NCBI GenBank assembly: GCA_000934455.1
Contig: KN887614.1
Span: 12,316 to 40,688 of the forward strand
Reading direction: 5' to 3'
Origin: Apostichopus parvimensis
Lineage: Eukaryota; Echinodermata; Holothuroidea; Aspidochirotida; Stichopodidae
DNA length: 28,373 nucleotides
Under the pieces are notes generated by a model, which ran no database searches, had not been told where the DNA came from, and worked only from the letters and a program-made list of their open reading frames with translations. Both the position numbers and the translations under genes were made by a program. Below, in pieces: positions 12,993 to 24,391 of this stretch. How positions within the stretch are numbered: position 1 is the stretch's first letter; the number at the start of each line of letters is the position of its first letter.

Positions 12993-14077
12993 ACAGGTTT
13001 TCATGAAATTGGTTGTTTTTATGTTTTTTTGCATTTTTTTAATTTTTTTTTTTTCATGTGTAAAGTGAGTGTTTAGGTAGGTATACCTTAAAAGTTGGCA
13101 GTACTACATGCATCACTACTGCAGTACAATGACAGTGTGTTCATTTGGCCTTCAGTAATTGAAATTTAACATACACATGTGGATGTGGTTTTCAACAAGC
13201 TTTACTTAAGTTTGTCAGTAAATGTACTCAAATCGATCATGGCAAGTCTTTGGACTAAACTTTGGTTTTAACTTTTAGTTTTGGTGCGTGCATGCTTATA
13301 TGGGTTCTATACCGTCCCATTCATCATGTTGCACACATGTGTGTAGTATACATACTGTATATTTACTTCACTCCTCTCTGACCTGTCTCCTACCACACTA
13401 ATGCACTTTCCTAGTCTACCAAGACGCCACTGGTATAATTTTTGCACTGCTCCCTCTGTGACCTCTCCTATGGGTCACGTCACACTATCTCTTCCTTCGG
13501 ACTGTACCATTCCGAAGTAAAACACGTTATTTTCGACTCCGTTTTCATATTCGCCTTTTCTGACATTTTCTGCTGCTTGCGACTGACGAAGGAATTCAGA
13601 ACGAAGTTCTATACCATCCCATTCATGATATTGCACACAAGTCACATGTGTGCTGTATACTGTATGGTAGTAGTCATTGTGTGTTATGTATGTCTACAAA
13701 GATATGTTTGACTAGAGCTATAATGAAACTCCTGTACAATGAATGCTTCAAATATTCAAAATCAGTTAAAACATATTCTTACTGAGGTTTTATGATATCG
13801 AGTTGATTTACTATATAAATAAATGTATCAATTTCATATCAGGATGTGTAAAGTTGCTATTAACGTACGGTCAATTTCTCTATACATATTTATTTATTTA
13901 TAAAGATTGTAATTAATGACAGGTCTACATAGTATAGTTATTACCCTGATTCTGAATTTTCTAGGTCCCTCTATTTGTTGGTTTATCTTATATTACTGTT
14001 GAGTAAACTATGAAATCCCTAAGGCTTCAATTATTGTCTTTGTTTCTCGATAACATATATATCTGTTTCATGTTCTA
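12993..14077 (+). other. non-coding stretch with a diverged 60-bp duplication
   Basis: T-rich tracts (12960-13060) are followed by a region with the two-copy repeat given separately. A perfect 7-bp stem, CTTCGGA / TCCGAAG (13495-13517, loop 9), lies between the two copies. The rest is AT-rich with no recognisable gene. Confidence 0.5.
13304..13667 (+). repeat. diverged direct repeat, two copies of about 60 bp
   Basis: Copy one (about 13304-13362) and copy two (about 13606-13667) share GTTCTATACC-TCCCATTCAT, TTGCACACA, ACATGTGTG and ATACTGTAT with small substitutions and indels. The starts are 302 bases apart. Confidence 0.7.
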
Positions 14078-14621
14078 TTTCTTATTATAAAGGAAGCGCT
14101 CATTAAATCTTTGCGTGATTCGCCGTTCAATTTCGTCCAACAAATTGCACTCTCTTTTTGGCGCAGTTACTTGTTTTTTTTTTCGTTGTTGCACGGTCGG
14201 CCTTCCCTGGAACATTTTGCCTGTCTTCTAGCCACTCGATGGATGCATCTAGGCTACTCGTAAATTTATTCTCTTTCGCTCATTTTGAAACTCTTCAGTA
14301 TTTCAAACGCATTAGCAGTGCACAGATTGTCAAACTCTCAGCCACTTCTTCTGTTAAAAGTTGTAACCCTACGCTGCTCACATAGGCAGTCTTCGACTCT
14401 TTTGCCACGAGCTGAACACGATTCTTCCCCGGCATGGCTGTATCGAGGAGAGCATTCAGAGACTCCTCGGCTTAATCGTAACCTATACCCAGAGTCACTA
14501 CAGCAGTCCTGGCCTCTATTTCTTGTTTTATCATTCTCCGTGTCGGAGTGAAGATCTCTTTATACTGTTTGATTTTGTGTTTTTCATCTCCGGTGTTTTT
14601 TTTTTTTTTTTTCTGTCTGTG
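14078..14621 (-). pseudogene. decayed protein-coding sequence of unknown family (transposon-like)
   Basis: On the minus strand one reading frame runs from 14621 down to about 14184, broken only by in-frame stops at 14472-14474 (TAA), 14295-14297 (TGA) and 14280-14282 (TGA). After a run of ten A (plus-strand T, 14174-14183), protein-like sequence continues in another frame to a TAG at 14075-14077. Segments read like real protein: KQEIEARTAVVTLGIG; AEESLNALLDTAMPGKNRVQ; KESKTAYVSSVGLQLLTEEV; SLDASIEWLEDRQNVPGK; and, in the second frame, NLLDEIERRITQRFNERF, which looks like an amphipathic helix. The stops could arise by C-to-T change and the frame switch by homopolymer slippage. This pattern fits a dead copy of a mobile element or retrotransposed gene. 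I cannot name the family and do not see catalytic motifs. The region is less AT-rich than its flanks, so chance open frames are a real alternative. Confidence 0.4.
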
Positions 14622-14680
14622 CTATTTCTCCTTCCTTCCTACCTTTTTTCTTTTCCTCTCTTTTTGTTTTTCCCATCACT
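14583..14680 (+). repeat. long pyrimidine-rich tract
   Basis: A run of 17 T (14596-14612) is followed by about 60 bases of mostly C/T with few purines. It is simple sequence and marks the upstream edge of the decayed minus-strand frame. Confidence 0.75.
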
Positions 14681-17600
14681 GTTGCTGCTAGAAGTTATCA
14701 TTCAAGGGCCCTAATGAATGTTTATAAATGTGGGGTACTGCACAGTCGTTGACAGAGACCATGTGTCATTGCTTGTATATAAGATCAATGGGTTTATCCT
14801 CTTCCTGGTGACAACTTGTTCTTCTTCGTCAGTCAGGGTGATATATCTCGCTGTGTGCTGACGGTGTCAGCTGATCCGGCCAAATTTGCAGAAATTGTGT
14901 TTTGTAGACAGGTGTCATCATATATGGGGACAGGCAGGTACTGTGAGGTGGCTCTTAAAAAACGACGGGTGGGTATCAGAAATAATGTATGCATCCAAAG
15001 GCAGTCTTGTTAAGTGAATACAGCGTATCGTTGGAGCAGTGCATTGCAGCATTACCATAAACAAGTTTGCATATTGAATATCGCTCGTAGCAGAGTTGAA
15101 AGCCATGTAACAGGGTTTGAAAATTTTTTTGGGGGGGGGGGGGAAATGTTGCTTGTAGGAGGTTACTGAGTCTGTGTGAAAAATATAAAATTAAATAAAG
15201 GAACCAATTAATTTGAGATGGTATTAAAAAAAAATAATTATGAAATAGCAGAGAAGTGTTAAATATTAATTAAAAAATAATCAACATTAATTAGCAGAGT
15301 TTGATTTTTCTTTTCATTGTAAAGAATGTTTATTCGTCAGGACTTGGGATGATCTGTTGTCCAATTTTTGTGACAATGTGGTGGAAAAGTCTCTGGTACC
15401 ATCAGAAATGTTTGGGGCAAACTTAGCAAGGTGTTCCAACCCATGAAACTTGAATCACATCCATGTTTTTGAGGATGTTACCTTTATTTAGCAAAGTACA
15501 TAGTTGACATTCTTCCATTTGTGAAGTGATGTACTTTAGCACCAGTTTTTATTATGTTGTTACTTTTTCGTATATATCTTAAGCTCAGTGCATGGCCGGC
15601 AAATTTTGGTAAAATTCAAAGCAAATCTGTAGTTTTCTGTACGTATCACTCATATCAGGATTAAAATTGAGCAAACAATGACGCCCTCAATATTAATTGC
15701 CCGCATGTAGCGAGTCAAAATATGACGTATTTCAGTTGACTCCTACAAAATTACATCACTGTAGCGTAAATTAATATCGATTATGCACATTGAAAATTTT
15801 TCATTTTTTTTATGTTTCAGTCATCATCATGATCATAATTTGAAATAAATACAACTACACCAGTGCATTGAATAAACTGTATTGTTAAATGGGACATCTA
15901 GTCTACAAAAATTTACCAATTTTAGCTAACCTTAAAACACCTGTAGAGTAAAACTGTCTTGAAGTGCTCCTTTAAGTTTCACACTTTTAATCTACATTTG
16001 AGCTCTTTTATAGTGATCTAGCCTGGGAATTACATGTAACACATATATATCTAGCTGGAGTCACTTTTTCTGCGCTATATAGCTCTTTTCATTGTTGAGT
16101 ATAAATATAAAACGACAGCCAAAGCTACAGGTATAAGTTCTCTCTCGAGTGCGACAGTTTAACCGTTACCCTTCGTCGATAGTCGTACAACATGCTTTCA
16201 CTTGTTGAGGTTAAAAACTGAGGGAGCTAGGTAGAGTGGTGACATGATGGTATTATTTATACTTTATAATTTAGTGACAGGGCCACCCATCTTGCCAATT
16301 GTTTGCTCTACTGGTGTGTGTCAGTTTAATTCGAACCCATTCGTAGAGGTTGGGGTGAGGGTGCACCATGCAGAAACAAGACACATCTTAATTACAGTCT
16401 GTTTTTTTCCCGTTACTTGTTTTTGGCGGAAAAGGCGTTTTAATTTTGTTTGGGTTGGGGATTTTTTTCTTGGTTTTTTGCTTTTTGATTTTTTTATTAT
16501 TTATATATCATAGTATAGTATAGTAACCATCTATAGATATGGTACAAACATATGAGTTTCGAAATTCCTCAAAATGATATATGTATTCTATTTGATTTGC
16601 AAAGGTTTATGAATTATAAGCTGAAATTCAAAGAGTATTTTCTATGACAGCCCGTTTCGATCTTAAAATAGATTTACTCTTGACAAATTTGTCTTTTTTC
16701 ATTTTTTCATTATAAACATGTCTCCATATATAACACAGTTAGACTGTATTTCTACCTGTCATGAAATCAAGCCTATTTTACTAGATACTGATTTTATGGA
16801 TTCTCGCATGCTCTCACACCTCTTACCCCTTACATTCAATCTATCATTGAAAGAGGCAAACGATATCTTGTTTCAAGAAGGTTGAAGGTATAAAATTGTT
16901 CTCCTTGGGGTACCTCAAACTATCCATCCAATTATTACCGTGCACAAACTTCCTTCGGCCTGGCCTAAGAGGGTACTCAAGTTCCCCCCGTTCAGACTAA
17001 ATCTGGAATTTTGACGTTATCCGTTAGATTCATCTCAAGTGCTCCCGTCGACACAAAATAGTCCGATTGTGAGCTAAAAAGAACGAATTCCCAGATTTTT
17101 TCCGTCCCGGTAAAATTTCCACTCTGCAGGACCTCTCCAAGAGTTGAATGTATGCATTGTATGTGTCATTTTGTATATTACATATTTTAAGAGTACATTT
17201 TTTATGAAGATTTGCTTGACAAAGTTAAATTTATTTCCGAGATCAATTTAAATATACATGCAGCACTCAGTGCACATGGTTTCAGTTTGAGTTACTATTT
17301 TGGAACCAATTTGGAAAATTTCTTGATAAGAAAGTTGAGTAAATAGTATTTACTTCGTTACTCACTTACCTGTCTCCTCTTCTAGAGTGACCCGATGGCC
17401 TTTGACACTGACCTCCCCTGCTGACCAGGTCACCTCTGGTGACTGTTGCTATATTTTACCATGTGATGTAGTTGTACAGGGATATTTTTAAGACTGAGAT
17501 ATTAATATTGCATCAAAGATACTAATGGCAAAAAAAGGGGGAAACAAAATATCTCAGTCTTCCTAGTATGGACATTTTTAAGGGCAGTTTCTTAGATGTC

Positions 17601-18282
17601 TTAGAATAATAGTACAATTACCACTCAAACATCATGACCGTCAGACAATGAATTTGCTCGTGTTGCATATTCAGTAGGCTGCAAGTTGTACTACACATCT
17701 AACCAGGACATTATAAATGGCTCATATATAGGCTACTGTGTCTCTGTTTATTATCTATCATTACTTTTAACACACTGATAACACCATTGCCAGTGTCTTC
17801 TTCACTGTGCAGTGCTATGATACCGTATGATCTCTGTTCAGTCAGAAAGTCGGATGTTGGTGTTCATTAATTGCGTTGTACCTGGGTAGTTGAGTTGATT
17901 ACACTCAAGATAACTTTATATACCTTGGGTCTGTTGTCTGTGTTCATGCTTTGCTGTGCATTGTGTAAGCAGTACTTCCTTTAATCTCCTACCACAGGCC
18001 TCCTTTTTTATAGGGAGAGATATACCAGTCCTCTCTGTCTCTGTCTCTCAACTCTCTTTATCTCTCCATTCAATAAGATCCCATTAAGCTATAGCTAAGC
18101 TGACCTCTTCCCTAATAACCCAACGGTATAAACATTGATGACCAGGTTCCAATCCACAATGTTTTACAGAAATTTTTTATAAAAGAGAGTTTAAATGTTT
18201 AAAGCCTGCAGTGAAGAGAGACAGAGTGAGAGAGAGATATTATTAGATCCAATTGATAGGTTTTTTGTGGTAGAGTAGTACT

Positions 18283-18308
18283 ACACACAGACACACACGC
18301 ACACACAC
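18283..18308 (+). repeat. (CA)n microsatellite
   Basis: AC dinucleotides with two G interruptions. Confidence 0.85.
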
Positions 18309-18817
18309 TTGCTGTGTGACGGATGGTATGTTAGGTGGCAGTAAACTAAGTTATCTGCCCCCATTGGCACTGTTTGTCTGTCATTACACGTGGTTTGATA
18401 ACTGCCTGCTGATTTTTTCAGAAGAGGCTGCTCTTCTCTTCAGATATAAATGATATCAGCCATCCTCTCACTATGGAGCTGTCTTGGTTACAGCTTCCTA
18501 CATGCATCTTGCATTGGTTTTCTGCTGTTCGTCTTCGGTAGCTACTGTTCGACTGACTCTCCGAGATCAGTAGACACCAAGAAGCAGATGGCATCTCAAG
18601 GTTCATTTCGTTGTGGAGTTTTTAAATTAATCAAATTACTGCGCAGAACTTTGGGATTTGATGAAGTGAGCATGGGAATAATATTTCATACCCCTCTTGT
18701 TTTAAGGAGATGAAAACCAGGCCTGGCCTTCTCTGAACACCAGCATCGCATCCGTAATTGCGGCCGTCGGGTTGTCTGTGATATGAAAGGAATATTCATA
18801 CGTCAGAGATGAAAAAT

Positions 18818-18846
18818 GAAAGAGAGAGAGAGAGAGAGAAAGAGAT
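18818..18846 (+). repeat. (GA)n microsatellite
   Basis: About ten GA units flanked by GAAA. Confidence 0.9.
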
Positions 18847-19198
18847 AAAAGGGGGAAAAAATGGCAAACTTATAAAAATTTGAAATAGCGAGAGGTACAA
18901 TTACTTTCTTAGAATTAAATTCAATGATCTTTCATCATAAGATAATGATCAAAAAAAAAAATGTTTATGTTGCTGGCACAGAACTTTGGCTGTTTTCCAA
19001 AGATAAATTAAAGATGAAGTTTTGTTACTTAATTGATTGATTGAAATATATTTGTAACTAGACCACCAAAGTTTCTGTACTTGAAGTTACATGAAGTTTT
19101 TAAATTTATGAGTTCCCACTGTACAATGGCCCTATTGGGTCTGAAAATGACCAGGCAGTGCCCATACTGCCAGGTTTTTTGGGGGTTTGTGTGTGGTT

Positions 19199-19230
19199 GG
19201 GGGTTGTGGAGGGGGTTGTGGAGGGGCGGG
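19199..19230 (+). other. G-quadruplex motif with duplicated 12-bp unit
   Basis: G runs of 5, 5, 4 and 3 are separated by loops of 7, 7 and 1. The two 7-base loops are identical (TTGTGGA), so the motif arose from a GGGGGTTGTGGA duplication. A further run of five G lies at 19181-19185. Confidence 0.8.
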
Positions 19231-20891
19231 TTCTGCTATTGTCAAGCAGACGATTTGGTACAATGGTGTACCCCCAGTTTGGCACAGTGTGTCCAAAAGA
19301 AAACTTACAGCAGCTTGAAAACCTTGCCAGACTAGGCTTACCAATAGGGATTATCATTTTCATTAAACTTCAAGTGAGTTCCCACTTTGCTCTCCACTAT
19401 CTCACAATTTACCCCCTCCCTGCTTTACCATCCTGCCCCCTGCCCCCTTCCTCTCTTTCCACCTGGATGACCCACTCATGATGTCCTCTGACAAAGTGTC
19501 ATCCTTCAAAGAAGAAAACAAAACTGAAGTAATGTTATTGACCAAAACATTCCTTAAAATATACGAGGGAAAAAGAAAGTTTTAAAAGAGGAGAGAAAAT
19601 ATAATGTAAGCACACAATCCTTAAAGGCACAATACAGTACTGTACAAGTAGTAGAGAAACAAGATTTGCTACTGTCGTCCTTGACAACACGTCTAATTGG
19701 ATCATTATAATTTCCTATTTGCCAAAAAAAAAGGTTGTAGATTCAAAGAACAGCAACAATTTTTGCATAACGTTTGACCCCGTAGATCTGCAGAGTACAG
19801 ATTTTGTTCATAAAACTCAGTAATTTTTGGTTAGTAATTATTGGTTTGTATTTTGCCAGTTCTAAGGCATCACATTTGATGCCAATCTGTATTGATGGCA
19901 TTTTGTGTTGATGGCACATTCTTTGGAGCTATAGTGCAGTGTATCGTTCGCACAGGTTTCAGAATTACCGTCTGTAACACTGTATGTCGCAGGCTTTTCC
20001 GTACTTGAGGAGCTTCAATTGCCTCAGTCCTGTGTATATATATACATATATACAACTCAGTCTTCATAAAACATTGCTCCCATACAGAATAAGATTTTCC
20101 TTTATTTTCCCTCTGAATTAATATGATGAGAAAATTGTCTGCATCTGTTGATCAGCAGGATTTCTCCCTGCTGTGCTAATGACTAGTTCCCTCCGAGTCA
20201 AGATGAAAATTATACAACTTGCCGTCTCTCTTCGTCGTAGTCTCGATGGTGAGGTTCCATCGAATCAGCTGTCATGCTGCATCCACGAGATTCAACACTC
20301 CCATATCTTGTAGTTGAAAGGAAAAGCCTTACTCGTACACTCTCAACTTTCATACTTTATAGACAAGGAAGGCATCGTCTTCGTTTTTTCCTGGTCCAAA
20401 CTGTACTTACATAGGTCTGTAGTTTCTCTTCCCAGTGTAACTGCAATAAGTGTGTCAAGAATTTTTTTGCTGCGTTGTTGAGAAATTCAATCCCTTTTAC
20501 TTTTATATATACTCCTTCGAAAGGGGAAGACAATCATCCCTTTTTTTTTCTTTTTTTTTGAAACTTGCTTGTGGGGGTAGATTTCATATACAATCTTTTA
20601 ATAAAAAGAGAGAAGAAAACCACAATTTTAGGATCTGGTGACAAGGGCCTATGAGCAGCGGTGGTGGTGCAATACCAATCCTATCTTTTTGAAGGAAAGT
20701 TTAGATTCGCTTTCACAGATATGAATATTCACTATTCCCTCAGGCTGCTATTTGATTGGCTGATTACTTTTGAGATGACCTGACATCTGAACCTGTGCTG
20801 ATGAATTCAGGGCCTAAAGGTAAAAAAGGAAAGTTGTCTCTCGAAAACGGGTTGAATTTCAAACAGGGTAGGAATTTCTATGTGATAAATC

Positions 20892-20969
20892 AAAAGAAAA
20901 AAAAAAGAGGAAAAAAAAAAAGACATAAAAAGAGAAAGGAAGGGAAAGGAAGGAAGGAAGAAAAGGAAG
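20892..20969 (+). repeat. polypurine tract
   Basis: Nearly 80 bases of A and G with only three or so other bases, ending in GGAA repeats. Long purine mirror-like tracts can form triplex DNA; that is inference. Confidence 0.8.
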
Positions 20970-23049
20970 CCAGATTATTGCAAGAATAGCAAGTCCTAAA
21001 ATACCCTGCCATTATAGCTGCAACCTATTTCCATCAAGCAGTAAGAGAAGACGTATCAGAAGGTGGAAAGTTTTTACCTTCTCCGTATGAATTTCTATAT
21101 ATCGAATATGAAGATAGTGAAAGGGGAGTATGTTTTCTGCTCTCCAGTGTGAAGGATTTTTTGTTTGGATAACTCAGTGACTCAGACTGGCTGTTTCAGG
21201 TCATTTGTGAAAGCTTACTATTACATTCCCGGGTGATATTTGAGAGGAACAGTGGAAAGATGGGCTCACCGTGGAGCAGGCAGAAACTGAAGTAGATGGG
21301 GACAGATTCCAGGCAGTATATCTGCCACATTGAAGTGTTTCAGGTATAAAAACTGGTCGAGATTTGAGCTCGGGAGGGAGATTAAAATTGCTCTCAGAGC
21401 CCTTTTTATATATCGACGACGACGGAGGAGGATTCTGGAGATTATAAAAGATTTGAAGGGGGAAAGTCAATCTGATTGTCAGCTTTTTTTGGTGTGTTTC
21501 TTCATTTAAATTGCCCTTTTTTTTGTTTTGTTCGGTGTATAGTCATGTGGTAATGGCATCGTGGTACATATATGCCACCATTTTGTGTAATCAGGTTGGG
21601 TGCATGCTTTTATAGCCTGCAGCTTTTTTTCATTTTTTTTTTATTGTAAATGGACAAAGCAGATAAAGAGAAGCCTACAGAATAAGAAATGTCATTTATT
21701 GCATCCTAGTTTTTTATGCGCAGAGCATATGTTCGAAAGTGGGCAGGTAAAGGTATACAGACTTTACACAGAAATGAAAAATAAACAATTTGTAGTCTGA
21801 TACTTTGTGTTTTTTAATTACTCGTAATGAAATGGTCTGATCAGACACTGTTCCTGCTCCTAAAATGACGTGAGAATTGGGTCAACCAGAAATGCCGTCG
21901 GTGCCCTTCCTCAGATATATTTTTGTCATGATGCCCATCCCATTTGCCGGGATGCCCTTCAAAATTTGAACTGACCAATAGCATTTTGCCATGCCCTTTT
22001 TGAGACTTATATGTCAAGCCCTGTAATATTATGTACGTATTCATTAGGTATGAATATGTATTAGCGATACCAGATGTTTGTTAAATTTGTTATGTATGTT
22101 TTGTCATTTTTTTGGCGGATCGATGTTGGTTTAATTTTGTTACAAATAGTAATTACACATGTCTGTATAACATCATACAATAATACTGTATCTCAATAAT
22201 ATATCAAACATAAACAATAATATTGTTGCATATAGCATTACATGGGTACAATGATATATTATGATAACAATGATATTGTTAATTTATTATTTTAATATTA
22301 CAGTACAATAGAATTGTATGCTAGCATGTGAATCCACTGTTACTGCAGCACTGTGTGGTAAACTAACAGCATAAAAGGTTGTTGAAGTTAACACTCCCCC
22401 TTCCCCCCCCCCCTTTTAATCCGTAATTTTACTGCCGAGATATCTGTGAAGGTTTTGAAAGACTGAATGTGAATCCGATCCAACTGTGAAAGTAATGTAC
22501 CCCTCGTCATCTGAAACATTTTTCAAATGAAGTGAGAGAATTGCTTTGAAATAAATTAAAAAAGGGGAAACAATATGAGCCTTCCAGAGGTAAATTTCTC
22601 TCAAAATTTGAAGACTTTTACGTGGTGACATTAGCGTACCATTATCCCTGAATCAGTATACATACTGTGGCTGCTGCATGTACTGTAAAGTGTTGCTGTA
22701 AGTATAAGAATAAAAATAAGGAACTGAATGCAGGCTGGATAAATTGGGATATGAACCCTATCAGAATTCTTGTATACATCTTGTCCGCAAAAATCATATT
22801 TCATGCAGCGTCTCAGTGTGAAATTTGTGCGCCAGACACCATCGCCAGTTTAAAGGATATCAAACAGCTTGTTGATCATTGTGCCGTAATTCAGGGTTTT
22901 TTCAATTTTATATCTTTTCTAAATCTTTATGGAAGATTGGAAACTACGGGATAGTTCAATTCTTTGTGGAATATGTGCTTATTTGAACATTCATGATGCA
23001 TGTTATAGTACATACTCACATCTTGGAAGCTCTAATTCTATTGGTTGGA

Positions 23050-23080
23050 GGGGAGGGGAGGGGGTGAGGTGGTGGGTGGG
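23050..23080 (+). other. G-rich cluster, possible G-quadruplex
   Basis: G runs of 4, 4, 5, 3 and 3 lie within 31 bases. One loop is nine bases, slightly beyond the canonical limit. Confidence 0.55.
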
Positions 23081-23386
23081 TGTTCACAAATATAGCCATC
23101 TTAGGTTGATCATAAGTGGTATAACAAAGGTCAGCATGATTTAATTTCCTTAATATTTTTCTGGATTTGTTCAATTAATCTTTGAATTTATTACAAAATA
23201 TGTGAAATGTGTAATATATTTTCTCATTCCTGTAATCTGGTAAAAGAACATTAAAGTTCAACATTAATTGTCAACCTACACATTTTTAAGGGTGAGCATT
23301 AATCGCATCATCAAAAATGAGACTTTAACGAAAAAAAATATGAAAACTTGAAATGTCACCTGTATGTAACATATATCAGAATATAA

Positions 23387-23668
<282 letters not shown>

Positions 23669-23813
23669 TAACTAATTATTTTATAATAATAAATATATAT
23701 AGGATTCACAAGTGATTTCGAGTTGGTAAGCACAAACATGAGTTTGATCTCTAGAGCTACTGTAGTATGGCACAATATGTCACCAAAACAGAACTAGCAT
23801 TGTTCGATACAAG

Positions 23814-23866
23814 TGGCAAAGCCTACAGTGGAATAACAACCTTCCTTACCGGTTTCGAATCTCTGG
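23814..23866 (+). mobile_element. possible tRNA-like SINE head (first of two)
   Basis: TGGCAAAGCCTA at 23814-23825 resembles an A box. GGTTTCGAATCTC at 23851-23863 matches a B box with one inserted T. The spacing of about 26 bases is short but possible. Low confidence because both boxes are short motifs. Confidence 0.3.
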
Positions 23867-23884
23867 ACATACAATCAGCATCCA

Positions 23885-23935
23885 TAGCCTAGCTGGGAGG
23901 CTAGGGTCTTGAATCCCGGTGAAGGCTTGAAGTTT
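23885..23935 (+). mobile_element. possible tRNA-like SINE head (second of two)
   Basis: TAGCCTAGCTGG (23885-23896) is a perfect match to the A-box consensus TRGCNNAGYNGG. The following GGGTCTTGAATCCCGG resembles the anticodon-arm region of many tRNA-derived SINEs. GGCTTGAAGTT (23924-23934) is a degraded B box. A remnant, not a working tRNA gene. Confidence 0.4.
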
Positions 23936-23969
23936 TGTCATTGTTCTTGATTTTCCAACTCACATATAT

Positions 23970-24087
23970 AGTGAGTGATTGGAACTAAACCGGCCAACAG
24001 TCACTTGCGGTGATCATGCACTGAAGAAGAGCTAGTTTTGCTTGAAAGATCTGCAAACATTGGCTGTATTCCTTCCAATCACTCACT
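23970..24087. repeat. 15-bp perfect inverted repeat
   Basis: AGTGAGTGATTGGAA (23970-23984) is the exact reverse complement of 24073-24087. The arms are 88 bases apart. They may be terminal repeats of a small element or a fold-back in the intron RNA. Confidence 0.8.
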
Positions 24088-24327
24088 TAATTTAATTTTT
24101 GTATCTCACTTGAGATCCAGCCATTCTCTAAATGCAACATACTTGTTTAACAGTTTTTGCCTGTTATTCTCATATATGGAATATCTATCCATTACTAAAA
24201 GCCAGCTCTGCTCATACATTCTCAGTTGCATTATGTGTTGTAGACTAGGTATATTGTGGGTTAGGCAGCTGAGTCAGAACCTATGCATGTACAGTATGCA
24301 TGGTGTAAGATTTAGGACAAAGTTGGA

Positions 24328-24391
24328 GTTGTTATGGTTGATCTCTGAGTTGTTATGGCCAATCTTGTAGTTGTTATGGTTTGATCTTGCA
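24328..24391 (+). repeat. 21-bp minisatellite, three copies
   Basis: GTTGTTATGG recurs at 24328, 24349 and 24370, each followed by a variant of TTGATCTTG. Confidence 0.85.

Larger units (their letters stand above)
14625..19180 (+). other. non-coding stretch, probably intron
   Basis: No supported gene. It contains a run of 13 G (15131-15143), a CA microsatellite (18283-18308) and a GA microsatellite (18818-18846). At 14836-15013 a short frame after a pyrimidine-rich, acceptor-like stretch is discussed under findings. A segment at about 16960-17130 has more CpG than its neighbours, without a recognisable coding frame. Confidence 0.5.

Noticed and set aside
14158..14551. Two overlapping plus-strand frames opposite the decayed minus-strand frame
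   Set aside because: Their composition looks like a shadow of the minus-strand sequence, and they start within low-complexity T-rich DNA.
19106..19363. Proline- and glycine-rich frames on both strands
   Set aside because: They come from the G-rich quadruplex block and are not real proteins.
22667..22954. A 95-codon plus-strand frame
   Set aside because: Composition is mixed enough to consider, but there is no splice context and no recognised family; the length is within chance for this base composition.
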